Part shown: piece by piece, positions 40,401-52,435 of the stretch
Numbering within the stretch: position 1 is the stretch's first letter
Layout: every line of letters begins with the position of its first letter
NCBI RefSeq assembly: GCF_021155765.1
Contig: NC_060110.1
Location: 11,221,501 to 11,285,500, forward strand
DNA: 64,000 nucleotides
Reading direction: 5' to 3'
DNA from: Diprion similis
Lineage: Eukaryota > Arthropoda > Insecta > Hymenoptera > Diprionidae
Translations under genes and position numbers: made by a program
Notes under the pieces: model-generated
Databases searched by the model: none
Told to the model about the DNA's origin: nothing
The model's input: the letters and a program-made list of their open reading frames with translations, nothing else

Positions 40401-42344
40401 GTTCCGGCTGTGCACTGGCTACACTTTCACGTGGTGAATTATCTGATGGATTTTCTGACCCTGATATAGGTTGAGAACTCCAGCCATCTGTAGAGTGACT
40501 CGAGGAATGCATATCAGATGGAAGGGTCTGATTTTCCAATTGTCTATTAGGTTTGTTAGAAAGTCTTAAATGACTAAAATCACTAGACAACTCGGCAGTG
40601 GGAATAGTATCCCATTCCGCAGTCGTGGACCAATCTACCTCAGTGTTGTTTTGAGCAATAGCACTTGACGCTGCATTAACATCACCGTCTGGCCAATTTG
40701 ATTCATCCGAAATGTTTTTTTCTATTGCATTAGGTTTCGTTTGTATCGACGAGTCATTTACAAGCGAGGAACTCGTCGGTAGTATACCCACAGATCGCTT
40801 TCTTTCGTTAATGTGATTGTTACCACTTAGAATTTGCTCCGCAATGTTAGATGTATGAGTAATTGTGGAGCCTGTCGATGCTGCAAAGTGTGGCGGAGGA
40901 GACTGAGCATGTTGCCAATCGTTTATACTTTTGTTACTCTTTGCTGCTTCAAGAGAGTCATGTTGTTGATGAGGTACAGAAATTGAATCCTTCTCCGAAG
41001 TTACCAATTCCACAGGTCTTTGTGCAGGGGTCCAATCTTTTGGCGTTACATTTTCATAATGAGGTTGCGGTGGATGCCATTGATTTGAAGGAACATTTTG
41101 ATCTGCTTGATTGGGTATTGATGGGGTGGATTGCGTGCCTACTAGTTCTTCAGCAGAAACAGGTGGCTGAAACATTGGCTGTTGCCACTGATTCATAACT
41201 GTAGTTCCCATATTCTGATGCAGAATAGGCTGTGTTGATTCATTTGAAGTATTGTGTGAATAGTTTGAAGACCACTGATTAGACAAATTACTCTGTTGAT
41301 GTTGATGACTGTTCCAGTTGGTGTAGTATTCAGATTGTCCTGGTGAAGCATATTCCTTAGGTGGATCAAATGTTTGAGAAGTCTGTTGTCCCTGTTGAGA
41401 CTGATTAACATTTTCTATCGATTGTTGCTTGTTTGCTACCAGCGATGGTTCTTGCCAGGCCCCACTGACTGGTGCGGCATTATGATTTTGCCAGTTACGA
41501 AGTGAAGGATTCAACTGTTGGTCGCTATTATTCCAATTGTAGGCATTTGATTGAGGAGGAAGTGGAGGTGTCTGTATTTTTTTAATGTTATCCTGCTGAC
41601 CGCTTGAATTATTACCAAGGAGCGGTAAATTTGATGTTTGTTGGCTGCTGGGAGACCATTGTGAATGATCAGCAGAACTTGACTTAGAATTAGGCCTAGG
41701 TGGTAAATGATAGTGTTGTTGCTGTTGCGATGGCTGATTATAATCGTAAGGCGCGTATTGATTATAACCATCTTTATTACTTGGTGTAGATTCTCTACTT
41801 AGACTCGTCCGTGGAATATCACCACCAGAAGTAGGCTGATGATTAAGTACATTAGGTCTACTATTTCTGTTAACATTTGCATAATACATTCCCTGCTGTG
41901 GATTCTGTATACTTTGACTATTATTCGTGCGGCCAGAAGGAAATTGATGATGCTGAGAAAGCTGATGTAGAGACTCTGGCTTTTGATCAATGCTCGAATT
42001 CCACGAATCACTATTGCCATTATTACCGTTATCGGTACCCCAGTCCCAGGGATCATGCGATTGCTGTTGTGGCTGCTGCTGTTGCTGAGGTTGAATCAAA
42101 GAATTGGGCTGCTGCTGATAAACATTCGCCGGCAAAATTCCTGATCGTCTCTCAGGCGGCATAGAATTCCAAGTACTTTGACTCTGAGGTCCATACCCTG
42201 AAACTGCGGCATGATCCACCCTAGCTCTAGCTGGTCTCGCACGATATGGATTCTGAAAAGTAATTTAGAATTGATTTTTTCTGTCATTAAGTTATATTGT
42301 AAGATGGTTCAGTACGATGAACCCCATGTGTTACTTACGTTCAT
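25483..42344 (-). CDS. Sec16: Sec16, COPII/ER exit site scaffold
   Basis: Scaffold that organises ER exit sites and COPII coat assembly. Coding exons: 42344-42339, 42252-39886, 39706-38983, 38824-38596, 38480-38037, 37820-37735, 37620-37404, 36418-36312, 36057-35901, 35289-35151, 35057-34790, 34650-34481, 34345-33761, 32870-32424, 29999-29757, 28908-28515, 28441-28368, 26929-26843, 25563-25483. Every junction keeps frame, giving 2,274 residues. The first coding exon supplies only Met-Asn. Residues to about 790 are Gln/Asn/Ser-rich and disordered; then degenerate RRNDPSGQE repeats, an Arg/Asp-rich exon, the [17 protein letters not shown] segment, and the helical central domain (about 1358-1833, with [11 protein letters not shown] and [18 protein letters not shown]). 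The C-terminal part has [33 protein letters not shown] and [17 protein letters not shown]. The last exon (26 residues) was found by phase and frame only. The exon 9 donor is taken as GTAATT because it restores the VGVTHKK sequence. Confidence 0.94.
31156..32121 (-). CDS. Sec16: alternative terminal exon of Sec16
   Basis: Behind an acceptor (GGACAG) this exon opens in phase 0, exactly the phase left by the exon ending at 32424, and runs 321 codons to a stop (31158-31156). Splicing into it would give a 2,303-residue Sec16 ending here and lacking the usual C-terminal exons. The frame starts [14 protein letters not shown], is Ser/Lys/Pro-rich, and ends in a more ordered looking block ([14 protein letters not shown], then [12 protein letters not shown]). 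I do not recognise a family. Alternatives are a longer exon with an internal donor (a weak GTGCCC candidate exists near 32030) or a separate nested gene using this frame. The length of the open frame in AT-rich DNA and the phase match argue that it is coding. Confidence 0.6.
   Translation of the reverse strand, partial: SEKEEKPPTPDVSNLTSTSHSTLSFNQLSGAPTDNCLRQRKPLNKPDINVSTSVAETCVAQDSVPLLSYVTPFGASCKPHKSLKSSKYPKLSLSYPEIRSGDKINSKCTRATKISSILSKPPSCKPAVFLKCKPKSINQPVVDHNLDAESDDKLQSDNFDLQEKSKLTKTQSVDANKEFENTKAAPLSDLDVQINDRNFELVSRYRLTNRSPHLINNPRRNSQSLKQYCNFEEKKVVRVAPHIRSKDIICDTVDAWSTESTAQFNGEPSYYKPLIFGGTYPIDMPLHRNAIERARLIRQYVQDGKHISKTFDIDAPTNDII
33761..36418 (-). other. Sec16: Sec16 central conserved domain (exons 8-13)
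   Basis: These six exons encode residues about 1358-1833, the part of Sec16 that in known homologues folds as an alpha-helical ACE1-type element and binds Sec13. Visible landmarks are [15 protein letters not shown], the [11 protein letters not shown] segment, [10 protein letters not shown] joined to [11 protein letters not shown], and [17 protein letters not shown]. This is the best conserved part of the gene, unlike the low-complexity exons on either side. Confidence 0.88.
38983..39706 (-). repeat. Sec16: degenerate RRNDPSGQE repeats within Sec16 exon 3
   Basis: The encoded 241-residue segment contains five copies of a motif close to RRNDPSGQE (variants DPTGQE, DVPPGQE, DPSGRE, DPSGEE) spaced about 20 to 35 residues apart, flanked by LREVPGQ, LREVPGR and LRQIPGG. 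All look like variants of one R-x-V/D-P-(S)G element, so the block probably grew by internal duplication. Confidence 0.75.
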
Positions 42345-44033
42345 AATAGTTCTGCTCCAACACCACACTTATCGTAAGCTTGATATTTAAAACCTGAACA
42401 AAAAACAGAAGATATTGAAAATAGGTGTACAAACACCACTGGCAATTATTTGCAGTTTGTGCAACAAATAATTAGACTGGAAACAAGCTGAATGAAAAAT
42501 AATAAGTGCAGCATCCTCAAATAATTTGAAATAATGAAATTCAAGGAAGCAGAGATGTCAGTTGAAGCCTTCTTCATTGTTCGTTCAAAACCACTTTGTT
42601 CTTCATCACTCGATGATATTACAAAAATAATATTCTTATTCATTGTGACTATGAAAAATGAGAAGTTCATCGAGTTCCAATCTTGAACAGTTGTAGTGTA
42701 GTGATATTATTTATGATAGTGTTTTATTCAAGAATACGAATGGATGTCAGGATATCCTGTCCACAATTAGCTTATCAATTTATTTAAACTAATCAGACGA
42801 AATGTCAAGATCCTAGATAAAGAGGAAAAAAACAACGAGTTGGGACATGTCATGATTCGTTCCAAAAAAAAGCTTCAATTTCATTGACAATACTTTATGC
42901 TTTGTAAGTTTAATAAATCCTTCAGTATATCAAGCTGGTTCTTGATAAACTTTCAAGTATATACGGAATCAAAAGAATTCAGTCTCAAAGCCGCAACTTA
43001 TGAGTGAAGAATGTGTTTCAGTACTAATGTATACGGTCGTATAATTACATAACAAGAAACGCAATGTAAATTTCAATGATTTGGACAGGAAATAGCGAAT
43101 GCCTGTCGGGAAATTACAGGTAATACGGACCTCGGAAGCCAGAGAATACCTTCCCAGCTGTGATATTGCCAATTCGTTGTGACGATACCAAGCTATCGTA
43201 TCATTTTCTCAAGTCATTCACTCACCTAGTTAACGTTCTGGCAGCTAGCGTTATCACACATTGTCACAAACACCTGAGTAATAATTGAATCTACGATAAA
43301 TTTAGCACATTTTCACATCCATAACGTGCTCAGAAAACTGTCGTACAAACACCAGCATTTGACGGTGGAAAATCTGGGTTAAGCACGTCACAAATTTCTT
43401 CCGTTCACTGGCGTTGAGGTGGGATACCTCGGTCACAATTGTCAGGGTGTTTAGTCCAATCCTCCTGCAGATAGCGGTAGAAGGTTATGATGGTTCTCAA
43501 CCCGCTAGCTTTCCTTCTAATTGAATAAAAAATACCTACTTCTGGCATGAATCGGTGACTATCAGGCTTTTTAACACCGGCCTAACGATTGTGAACGCAA
43601 AATTTGCCACGCAGACAATTTTATCGTGTTATTAGTCATTGTTTATACGGTATGCAAAAGACTCACCGATGAGTTGACAACCACGATTTTGGTGCGTCGA
43701 GCAAGCCGACTGTGAAATTCACATCTTTTTTCATAAAAATATTGCATTACGAGTTTTGTGAAACTTGGATGAATCCGAGGTTTCGTAATTTATTATAACA
43801 GTTTTTAGCGCTCAATTGTCAATAATAATTCGCTGTATTAACCTTCGATAAACAATTTACAGTAAGTCAACGACGCGTATGCAGCGACTGACGTGGTAAA
43901 TTCTAAATGGAGTTTCCCGATGTCGGCCACATCAGTTACCAGCGCTGTACAAATGGGCTTTTGAGGTTCACTGAGTAGACGGACTTCTGTTTTTATCTTA
44001 TTAAATCTGGATATTCAATAAATTCCAGTAAAA
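42345..44033. promoter_or_regulatory. shared upstream region of Sec16 and SEC22
   Basis: Start codons of the two divergent genes are 1,689 bases apart. On the minus strand the Sec16 start exon has an acceptor just upstream (exon would begin at 42393), and good GTGAGT donors at 43220-43225 and 43661-43666 could end noncoding first exons, so the Sec16 transcript may start around 43.3-43.9 kb. That would leave less than 1 kb between the two transcription starts. No TATA box or sharp core promoter was recognised; the region is of mixed composition. Confidence 0.55.
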
Positions 44034-45536
44034 ATGGTGTTACTAACCATGATCGCGAGGTTAGCTGACGGCCTGCCGCTAGCTGCTACAATGCAGGACG
44101 ACGAACAGGTTAGATTGCTGTTATAAACCACTGTTATGATGAAATGTCACTTGCTCATTAATTTCCATATTTATTGCCGAATCGCCTTGTCTAGTTCCCG
44201 AAATCGTATCCACATGCAGGCCAAGTGCTTGCCCTTTGGTGAATAAAAATTTGCATCATCGATACATTACTGTTTTCAATTATTATCAAGAATTCATAGT
44301 TCATTCATTACCTGTTGCAATCATTTTGTTTATTACAATTTTATCACTCGTTTTCGCTCCTATTCCTTCAACAATATGCTGATTCTATTCAATAGAACAC
44401 ACATTTTTTCTCTTATTCATTTCCTCGCTAATTCAAAGCCTTTTATTTATTGCGCTCAATACATTCTTAATAAATCAGCTATTGTGCATTGAACTTTGAT
44501 CATCTCAATTCCGTTTCAGAATGATCAAATAAATATCAATATTCTAGTAATGTTTGCTTACAGAAAATTTAATATGTTACTTACAGAGTGGCAGAAATAT
44601 TCTGGAATATCAGAATCAAGCTAAAATGTTATTCAGGAAACTTGGTCCACAATCGCCATCGAGATGCACCATTGAAACTGGACCATATTTATTTCAGTAA
44701 GAATGATCATGTTATCTTACAATGTCTTTTTTTTATTCTATTTCTATTTTATTCAATGTACACATGAATTATAAAAAACAATAATGTACATAGTTTAAAG
44801 CTGTGATTTAATAATTTCAGATGTATGTAAATTTGAAGGAATTTCTTAATTCTTTGGTTTCCTATTACAGCTACCTTATCGAAAAAGAAGCCTGTTACTT
44901 GGTATTGTGTGAACGGAATTATAGTAAACGTGTAGCTTACAGCTATCTTGAAGATATTGCGCAAGAGTTTGACGCCCAATATGGTAAAAAGATCAACACC
45001 GTCACTAGACCCTACACTTTCATTGAATTTGGTGAGAGAACTTTTACTTTTACACTTGCTTAAGTTAATCAAAGCTTATATATTCAAGACACGTGTTTTT
45101 TTTTTTTATATAAATCGTTCCCTTTGCAGACACATATATTCAAAAGGCAAAGAAGGTTTTCTCAGATAATCGGTCCAGGAGAAATATGAGCGCTCTTAAC
45201 AACCAATTACATGATGTTACAAGAATCATGGTTCAAAATATCGATGACGTTCTTTCGAGAGGAGCTATGCTTTCAGGTAATTTCCACAATTATTCTGAAT
45301 ATTTTTAACAGACATTCCAACACGACTCCAATTATAGGCATTGCATGCCGACTTGTAATTGTTCTGATCAATATCTTCATTTTGCAGAATTAGATACCAA
45401 AACGCAGAACTTGTCAATGTTGTCACAGAAGTACAGAAAGGATGCCACGCATTTGAATAGCAAATCAATGTACATAAAGGCAGTTGCAGGGATAGTCGCA
45501 TTCCTTGTCTTCCTACTGTACTTTTTCATTCTATAA
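44034..45536 (+). CDS. Sec22: SEC22, vesicle-trafficking R-SNARE
   Basis: R-SNARE of ER-Golgi transport, anchored in the ER and Golgi membrane. Exons 44034-44108, 44587-44696, 44871-45031, 45130-45276 and 45388-45536 join without frame errors to 213 residues, close to the animal SEC22B length. Start [17 protein letters not shown] is the canonical N-terminus. Residues about 1-118 form the longin domain ([32 protein letters not shown]). Residues about 130-190 form the SNARE motif with the zero-layer Arg in VLSRGAML. The C-terminal 20 or so residues ([18 protein letters not shown]) are a tail anchor. It is divergent from Sec16 and convergent with the ZNHIT6-type gene. Confidence 0.97.
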
Positions 45537-46763
45537 TCGATGAGTATGAATTTTTATTATGTTATTGATTTGAATACCGACTGTAAATTCTACGCCTATG
45601 GGGGGGCGTGCGAAATATTTTGAACATTATGCATTGCAGAGAATGTCTTTCTGTTTTACATTCAGTTAAACTCAAATATTATATATTTATCTACATACTG
45701 ACTTCAAGCGTAAAAATAAGGCGTGCAGTTTAGTTGATATAAAGAATTTGAACGGCATGATGTATGCTGAGTACAGCCTCGATTATATCCGTAATAAGTT
45801 TCCAGTCTTTTTTCTGTGTAATCCGAAGGTTGGATTTAGTTAGGCAACAAATTGTTTTTCATTTTTAATTTTCAAACAATGCTTTGAAGTTCTACAAGCA
45901 GAGATACACGAGTTTTATATTCATCAGCATTTCAATCATTTAGATTTCTCAATGTATAAGAATTAAAACAAAAATCGGACAAACTGCAATGCGATAGGAA
46001 TATCGTAGGCATTTTTGCAGACTAAGAGCTCCTTGAAAAGTTACATGAACAGACGTTTCTGTTATTATGTAATGTTACTTGCTTACAGCAAAATTACTTA
46101 TGTCAAAATCTATGCTGCTACAGGTTTTCGTATAGGCGATAGAATTTAAAATTCTATTTTTGTGATGTAACACTTTGAAAATGATTTCTATTCGATGAAT
46201 ATTCGTGTTTAAATATAAGCATACGTATTTTCCTTCAACTTCCGAATACACGAATCAAATTTACTTTTAATTCCATCAAAGTGAGTAAACATAATCTGTT
46301 TTTAATGGGAATTTGATACATTATGCATAGCCAATCCCATTGAGAACTCTTAGGAAATTATTTATTATTTATGTGGTATAAAGTATTGTTGGGGAATATA
46401 TACATGAAAAATAGCTGTCATTGTTGAAAGAGACATAGGGTCTATGGAAATTGTGTAATATAGTAGCCTGTATTCATAATTAATAATATTATTATTGTAT
46501 TTGTATGAAATTCGGTTATACTATTCTAGTGAGCGTTCTATTTACAATAAAAGCTTGAATTTATACTAAGTATTTGATCATGCATGGAAACGGATAACAG
46601 TACCTCAGGTGAAGCGTTTCAAGCTGTTACTTCTCCTTATAATTTCACGCAAATATTTTGCACATAATTCAACGGATTTAATTACATACTTTAAAACCCT
46701 AAGTTATCTCAGTAATATGATAACCTTCTAACGATTTTGCAAATTTGAGCACGTTTCATTTTC
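45537..46763. other. overlapping 3' UTR region of SEC22 and ZNHIT6 gene
   Basis: The two genes converge here with 1.2 kb between stop codons. The AT-rich sequence has no coding signal. A poly(A) signal for the plus strand is at 46546-46551, and TTTATT strings near 46360 could serve the minus strand gene, so the two 3' UTRs may overlap. Confidence 0.5.
46546..46551 (+). terminator. candidate poly(A) signal of SEC22
   Basis: AATAAA lies about 1.0 kb after the SEC22 stop, next to TG/T-rich sequence. Other weaker variants occur earlier, so a shorter 3' UTR is possible. Confidence 0.4.
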
Positions 46764-48611
46764 TTAAACCATTTCCATATTTTCATTTTCTGAATCCGTT
46801 AAATCATTGTCAAAGAAAAAGTTTACTGGAACTCCTTCATTCTTCTTTTTAACTCTCTGATTATTCGTATGTTTTCTTTTGAGGTTTCCTCTTGTATGTT
46901 CAGCCTCTGTTGTCTCTTCTTCTTCATCTGTTGATATTCAGAGCAATGCATAATAAAATACAAATATGCTGGTATAAATTGTTCAAGTTGCGAAATATGG
47001 AGCTGAAGCTAGCAGCCAGAGTTAGCAGTCAAACATGTTAAACTTTTTGAAAATAGAAAAATGCCGTTCAGTTTTATCCTCATAATTCTATAAAAGTATT
47101 GGCGATTCAAGGAATTTCACAAAATTTTAATTGTCGTACTTCATGACCTTATTCGAACGAATATTAGAAACATTGGCGGCTAATTCTAGTTGCTAGTTTC
47201 AGCCTGATCTGCGAAATTCACACCTTTACTTTTGAATAATATCACTCACCAGTGTCTACAATATCGTACATATCTGAATGATCTTTTAGTATCACATAGA
47301 AAACCGGAAATTCTATGATAGTTTTCTTTTCGAGATTTTCTTTCAGTGTTTCAGTTAGGTCCAGCTCGTGAAACCTGAAAAAACAAATGTGTCAATTGAC
47401 ATTCAACAACGATAAAGTCTTATAATCTTTCTATGATCAGAGCATGACAAACCTTGAATCACATCTCTTCACTTTCTCAGCTTTTAGAAGAACTTTGATA
47501 TTGCTAAGACCAGCTGCTCGGTAATACTGTAATTTTTCTCTGTACGCTATCTTCAAATTTATCACTTCGATACTCTCATTTCCTTCGGTTTCTACTGTCA
47601 AAGGATCTAAAACTCTACCTAGTATCGTAGATAATCTCTCCGTTTCCAGGACACTAAAACATTGAAGTAAACATTATGTTCTAAAACACAAAATCCACAT
47701 CTCTAGAAACAATATGCATAGTGTATTAAATTGCACCTTACCGATTATCATCATGCTTCATATTCTCTGCTTGCGGAAAAATCCATTCAATTCTCCAAAA
47801 TAATTCATTTGTTTTCCATTTATAATATGTTGTATTGATTTTATGTCTGCTAAAGTTTTGAGGTAAGAATTCCAATTTTGTATTCCTGTGATGGACAGCT
47901 GTCTTCAATTTATGCAAATGCTGCAACATTAAGGCAGAGAGATTAGGTACAAAGTACTTTGAATTATTGATTGTGGAATCAAATCTGCCTCAAACATGAA
48001 AGTATCATTGGCAAAAACTGCGCTCACTCAATATTTCTCTCGACTGAAACTGAATATACACGATTAATAAATGACTTGCGGTAGACTCACCACTGGCAGA
48101 TTACCTAGTCTTGTATATCTCTTGGAAGGATCTCTCTGAAATGAATCTACAGATCTACCGACCTCCTCAAGTAATCGATAATCTAGCAAATAATGATAAT
48201 ATTAACATAAGCGTAAACAATGTACTGGCATCCAGTACAACTTCAATTCTTCAGAAAATAATATTATGAGCGTTAATTTACTCACCGCTCAATACGTCGA
48301 GATCTGTGAATGCTTTCAGAGGTACGAATTTAGTCTTGTCGCGTATTCCATCACAATCCAATTCTTTCTTGTGTATCTTTACGCAGTCCAGACAGCATGT
48401 TCTAACCTCACATTTAGGACACGTGTACTTCGCACTGCTTCCTCCACAGACTTCGCACTCTTCCAACCTATTTTCAAAGTTACATTTATTAGCGATACCA
48501 TTTCAGAAATGTTGACTCTGAATTTGCTTGTCAATATTATTCTAATACATCATGAGTAATTATTGACAGAAAGGTTACGGATAGCACATACTTAACGCTG
48601 CACGTCGCCAT
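46764..48611 (-). CDS. ZNHIT6: HIT zinc-finger protein, ZNHIT6/BCD1 type (box C/D snoRNP assembly)
   Basis: Exons 48611-48592, 48467-48286, 48182-48091, 47920-47742, 47653-47453, 47374-47250 and 46927-46764 join cleanly to 320 residues. The zf-HIT domain lies at about residues 9-46: CEVCGGSSAKYTCPKC, CCLDCVKIHK, and a distal Cys in the LDCDG stretch. It is followed by the BCD1-specific GIRDKTKFVPLKAFTDLDVLS, and further on by RRNTK-like basic sequence, INTTYYKWKTNELFWRIEW and YYRAAGLSNIKVLLK, a pattern seen in ZNHIT6 homologues. Known family members help build box C/D snoRNPs in the nucleus. The last exon is acidic and Lys-rich. The first coding exon is only 20 bases long (MATCSV plus part of a codon). 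Confidence 0.9.
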
Positions 48612-49981
48612 TTCGAGTCACGTGGTATCCCCGGCAAGCCGACAATTGGAATCGTTGAAATCGTTGAAATCCGCGAATATCGAAGTCCGATTAGGTAGCC
48701 TTTTTTCGGAAGACGAATATAAAATTGATTGTCGATCGCATACCTATATGTATTGTGAATATTGAATGATTTGTAGCGGTTGTCTTAAAAATTCAGATAT
48801 TTGGTGGATCCTCAAACAAATTTATTATCGCCCGGGAAGTATTGAAAATTTCATCACTCAACGTATTCGGTTCTTCTTCGTTTAATCGGTGTGAACTTCG
48901 TATTGTCAGACAAGAGGAAGCATCGCGTAAGTGAAGACACTTATAAGATGAGTATGTTTGTATTTCCAGATTTCTTTGAAGCTTGAACTTTAAAACAAGC
49001 TCAGCTGTTGCACGTTTGGTTCGGCAATATGTTGTAAAGGTAGATAAATTTTCAACTTATAACTACGAATACTGTTTACTTTTTATCGCTGCATATTCCA
49101 TTTTTTTAATGTCATATACAAAAATCATTCTTACAAGTGATAATCAATGAAATGATAACTTCAACTTTCAACAATACATTAGGTCCATGTATTTGTGATT
49201 AAAGCCATAAAATTATTTACGATTCGTGGGAAAAAATTAACCTGATTTCACCTAAGCACCATACGTGGTAATTACTTTTATTCGATTACAATCAATATTT
49301 CCGAATAAAATAACTTTATTCATCACTCTATATTCATAAATTATTTTTATATATTTATACTGAAGTTTCACATGTTTGTACAGAATTTTACCTTGAGACT
49401 CAAGATTGTGGAATCTTTTCAATATATTTCCGACATACGTACGAATTTTAAATATGCATGTACATTGATATTTTTTTCTTTTGTTTTTCAGTCAGAGTTA
49501 TATAAAATTATGAATATATAATTAAAATAGTTTTAGTTTTTTTTGCATAATCCTTTCAAGTGCTTTTGTATTCATGATTTTTTTTTTTAGTAGTGCTGTG
49601 CGAAAAATCTATTGATTGCGTTTGATGTTTATATTGCAAAAATTTGCTGCTGTAAGAAATTATGGGAAATCCATGACAGATGAAACATTGCCCGTGTGTA
49701 ACTGAAAATGTTATTCTACACAACATGTATAAACTCAATCTCACATTTCACTAGTTGATAAATTGACTTTTTAGTAACAACTATCTGAGCTTAAGATTTG
49801 CAAGTAATGTTACTCATGTAGAATTGGCAATTGGCAAATTAGAACTATAAGTTACGTACATCAGGAGCTTGTGAAAATTCTCTACAATTTTGTTTATTTT
49901 TAAATTAGCCAAGGACTTGTCTAAATCAAAAAGTCGAGGAACACGCGTTTGTTGTGAAAAACAATGTATTATACAATCTTG
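48612..49981. other. intergenic, nothing recognised
   Basis: Contains the promoter side of the ZNHIT6-type gene (about 48612-48950, GC-richer at the start) and, towards 49981, the 3' UTR of ZGPAT (minus strand). AT-rich with poly-T runs around 49560. No coding signal. Confidence 0.5.
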
Positions 49982-52435
49982 CTAAAATATCGTAAGCTTT
50001 GCTTTACTTTTTCGATGATTTTGTTCAGCGGAAATTTTTTTTTCTGCCACTTTTAGATCGCCAATCTCTTTCTGTTTCTGATTATACTGTAGTACTATAT
50101 TATTGTAAGGCAGAGTACCCTTACTATGCCTTCCTAGAGATTCTCGCAACTTTAAAACATCTTTTTCAAGTCTCCGAATGTTTTCGCTAATTTGAAGGCT
50201 TGCGACATTCAACTTTTGGCTCGTTTCTGCTTTCAAATTCGTTTTGTCTGTTGAGCTACTAGGTTTCGATTCATCTTGGGCTGTAAATAATGAATCGATA
50301 ATCGTATCATCTTATTTCTGTAATATATCAAGTTTTTGACGTCTTACTACATGAAAAATGAAGACTTATTACATATAATGATATTTACACGAAGAAATAC
50401 TGTTCAGGCGATTGCTAATACTTACACTTATCTCCAAGAGTTGCATTGATAAAATTGAAAACATTGTTACGCTCTCGTTTTACATCCCTTTCATACTGTT
50501 TCTCACGTATCTGATCCATTCTTCGGCGTTGTTTGTTCAATCTCCGTTCGACCGAGAACAAATCCTTGTCACCACCTGCATTTTCACGTAGTTCCATGCA
50601 GTGATCTAGAATGAAAGTTACAAGTGAACAATTAGAAGCTAAAAACCAGTCTTTCAATATGCATAATGAAAGGTGTCATCCAAGAATTCTTCTGCGATAT
50701 TTACAGTATGAAATTTGTTATCTGACCGGATAATTATGCAAATGAAAGATCAAAGCTTTAAAATTTCCCTACCTAAAGATTTACCAGCCGGTAACACTGT
50801 CGCTTCTACAGGCGCAACTCTACCGTCAGCCCTCTTTCCCAGGCCAGTACCTGTGATATATCCCATACTTGCCATCAATTTGCTTCCCATACCACGTGTA
50901 TAACGTTCCCAGCTACCCAATGTTTCATTTCCATTAATTGCGAGTAGTGATTGCTGAACTATCTCATCTTTGTTACATTCTTCAATGTCGTTCTCACATT
51001 CGCTATCATCCGAGGAATTTGACATGTCTAAATCTGCGTCATCTGTTGGAAATAATTGCTAATAAAGAGCCATAAAGTGGTTGCTAAACCAAGTTAAGCG
51101 ACTTCTTACTGAGAGGAAACAAATCGTGAAGACGAAGTTCCAAGATTGTTCCACTGGCTTCAAATTTTACTCGGCATTCGTCTTCTCCACTTTTTGGCAC
51201 TTGCAATACAACAGCCCTATGCCATAGTTGATTTTTCTGTTTTGCCAAAACTCTTGTGCCCATTTTTATACTTGAGAAGTCGGGCTCGCTGAAAATCAGA
51301 AGTAGTATAATTTTCCTCAAGCTCGAAATCCGTATGATTTCACGGAAGGATAGAAATATCATTTACCTATATTCCTGCAAACTAGACAGCGGAACGATTT
51401 CTCCATGTGAGTAATGGCACTGATCGTCAGAAAACCTACATTCGCCATCCAGAAAATATGGACAAGGAAGCATTTCCTTGTGTGTCGGATTAGTGAACAT
51501 TACTCTGACCTAGTTAACATTTAAAAATAAATTAATATTTACTGCAAGAATGTAGGAGGGTTACGACACATTTTTTCAAATAAATAGGAAGTTTCAACCG
51601 ACTGTACTCGACGGATTCAAAGATTTTTTTCTCATGTATCAATTGCGTTTTATCAAATTTCAAACTATAGATCCAAACAAGATTTAAACTTTCGAAGGCT
51701 TATCCAAAAATCGTCTCTGTTAGCTTACCTTAATATCGCTGATGCTTGTGACTTGCGTATCGACGTCAGAATGAATGGAGCAAACCATGGCGTTATGGTG
51801 GCTGACGCCACCCCAGCCACTTCCGTGAGGTGCTCGGCACTTGGTACCCTCGAGGGCTTTCAGCTCATCCTACAATAGTGACTTGAACCGTATAATTTTG
51901 TCTTTGCTATGCTTTACCAAATAGTATCTTACTGACTTCAATATCAACCGTGACGTCATCTGGATTTTTAGTCTGTTCGGCACGGTTTGACTCTTCTAAA
52001 TTCCCTTCCAGCACTGCCTAAAATTATTTCCATTATTCTCCATTGAGCGACTCTCTTCAACGATCGATAAACTCACTTTAAATAGCGCATATTCCTTGGC
52101 TAATGGATCTGCATCTTGATCCGAACTGTCGTTGCGCCTGTCACCGCTAGTTCCCGACTCTCCGACACTGTTCAAATTCTCTTTTGTTAGATCGATGAGC
52201 TCTTGAATATCGGAGCGAAGGCTCAAGAGATTGTCTCTGTCCGGATCGCTCGCAGAAATTGAAAGAGCTATTTGGACCTGAGACAGCTGAAACGATACAG
52301 GGATTAAATTGGATTGGAGCTAATCACTCGATGGGCTGAGGTTATGTGACATGTTTCTCGATACAACTAAATTTTCGTACGTACCTGTTCCTCGTACTGC
52401 TCAATAGCTTCTCTCAAACTCTGTGCGTCTGTCAT
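49982..52435 (-). CDS. ZGPAT: ZGPAT homologue: CCCH zinc finger, Tudor-like and G-patch protein
   Basis: Exons 52435-52385, 52286-52077, 52017-51937, 51869-51729, 51509-51367, 51288-51110, 51042-50773, 50605-50426 and 50280-49982 give 517 residues in one frame, near the vertebrate length. Order of parts: an N-terminal helix ([18 protein letters not shown]), the [16 protein letters not shown] segment typical of the family, a CCCH finger at about 177-196 (spacing Cx7Cx6Cx3H), a Tudor-like segment at about 220-265 ([18 protein letters not shown]), a G-patch at about 314-359 ([28 protein letters not shown]), and a Lys/Arg/Glu-rich coiled-coil tail. The vertebrate protein acts in the nucleus as a transcription repressor; a splicing link through the G-patch is also plausible. 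The exon 3 donor is taken as GTCAGT, which keeps the frame into DELKALEG. Confidence 0.95.
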
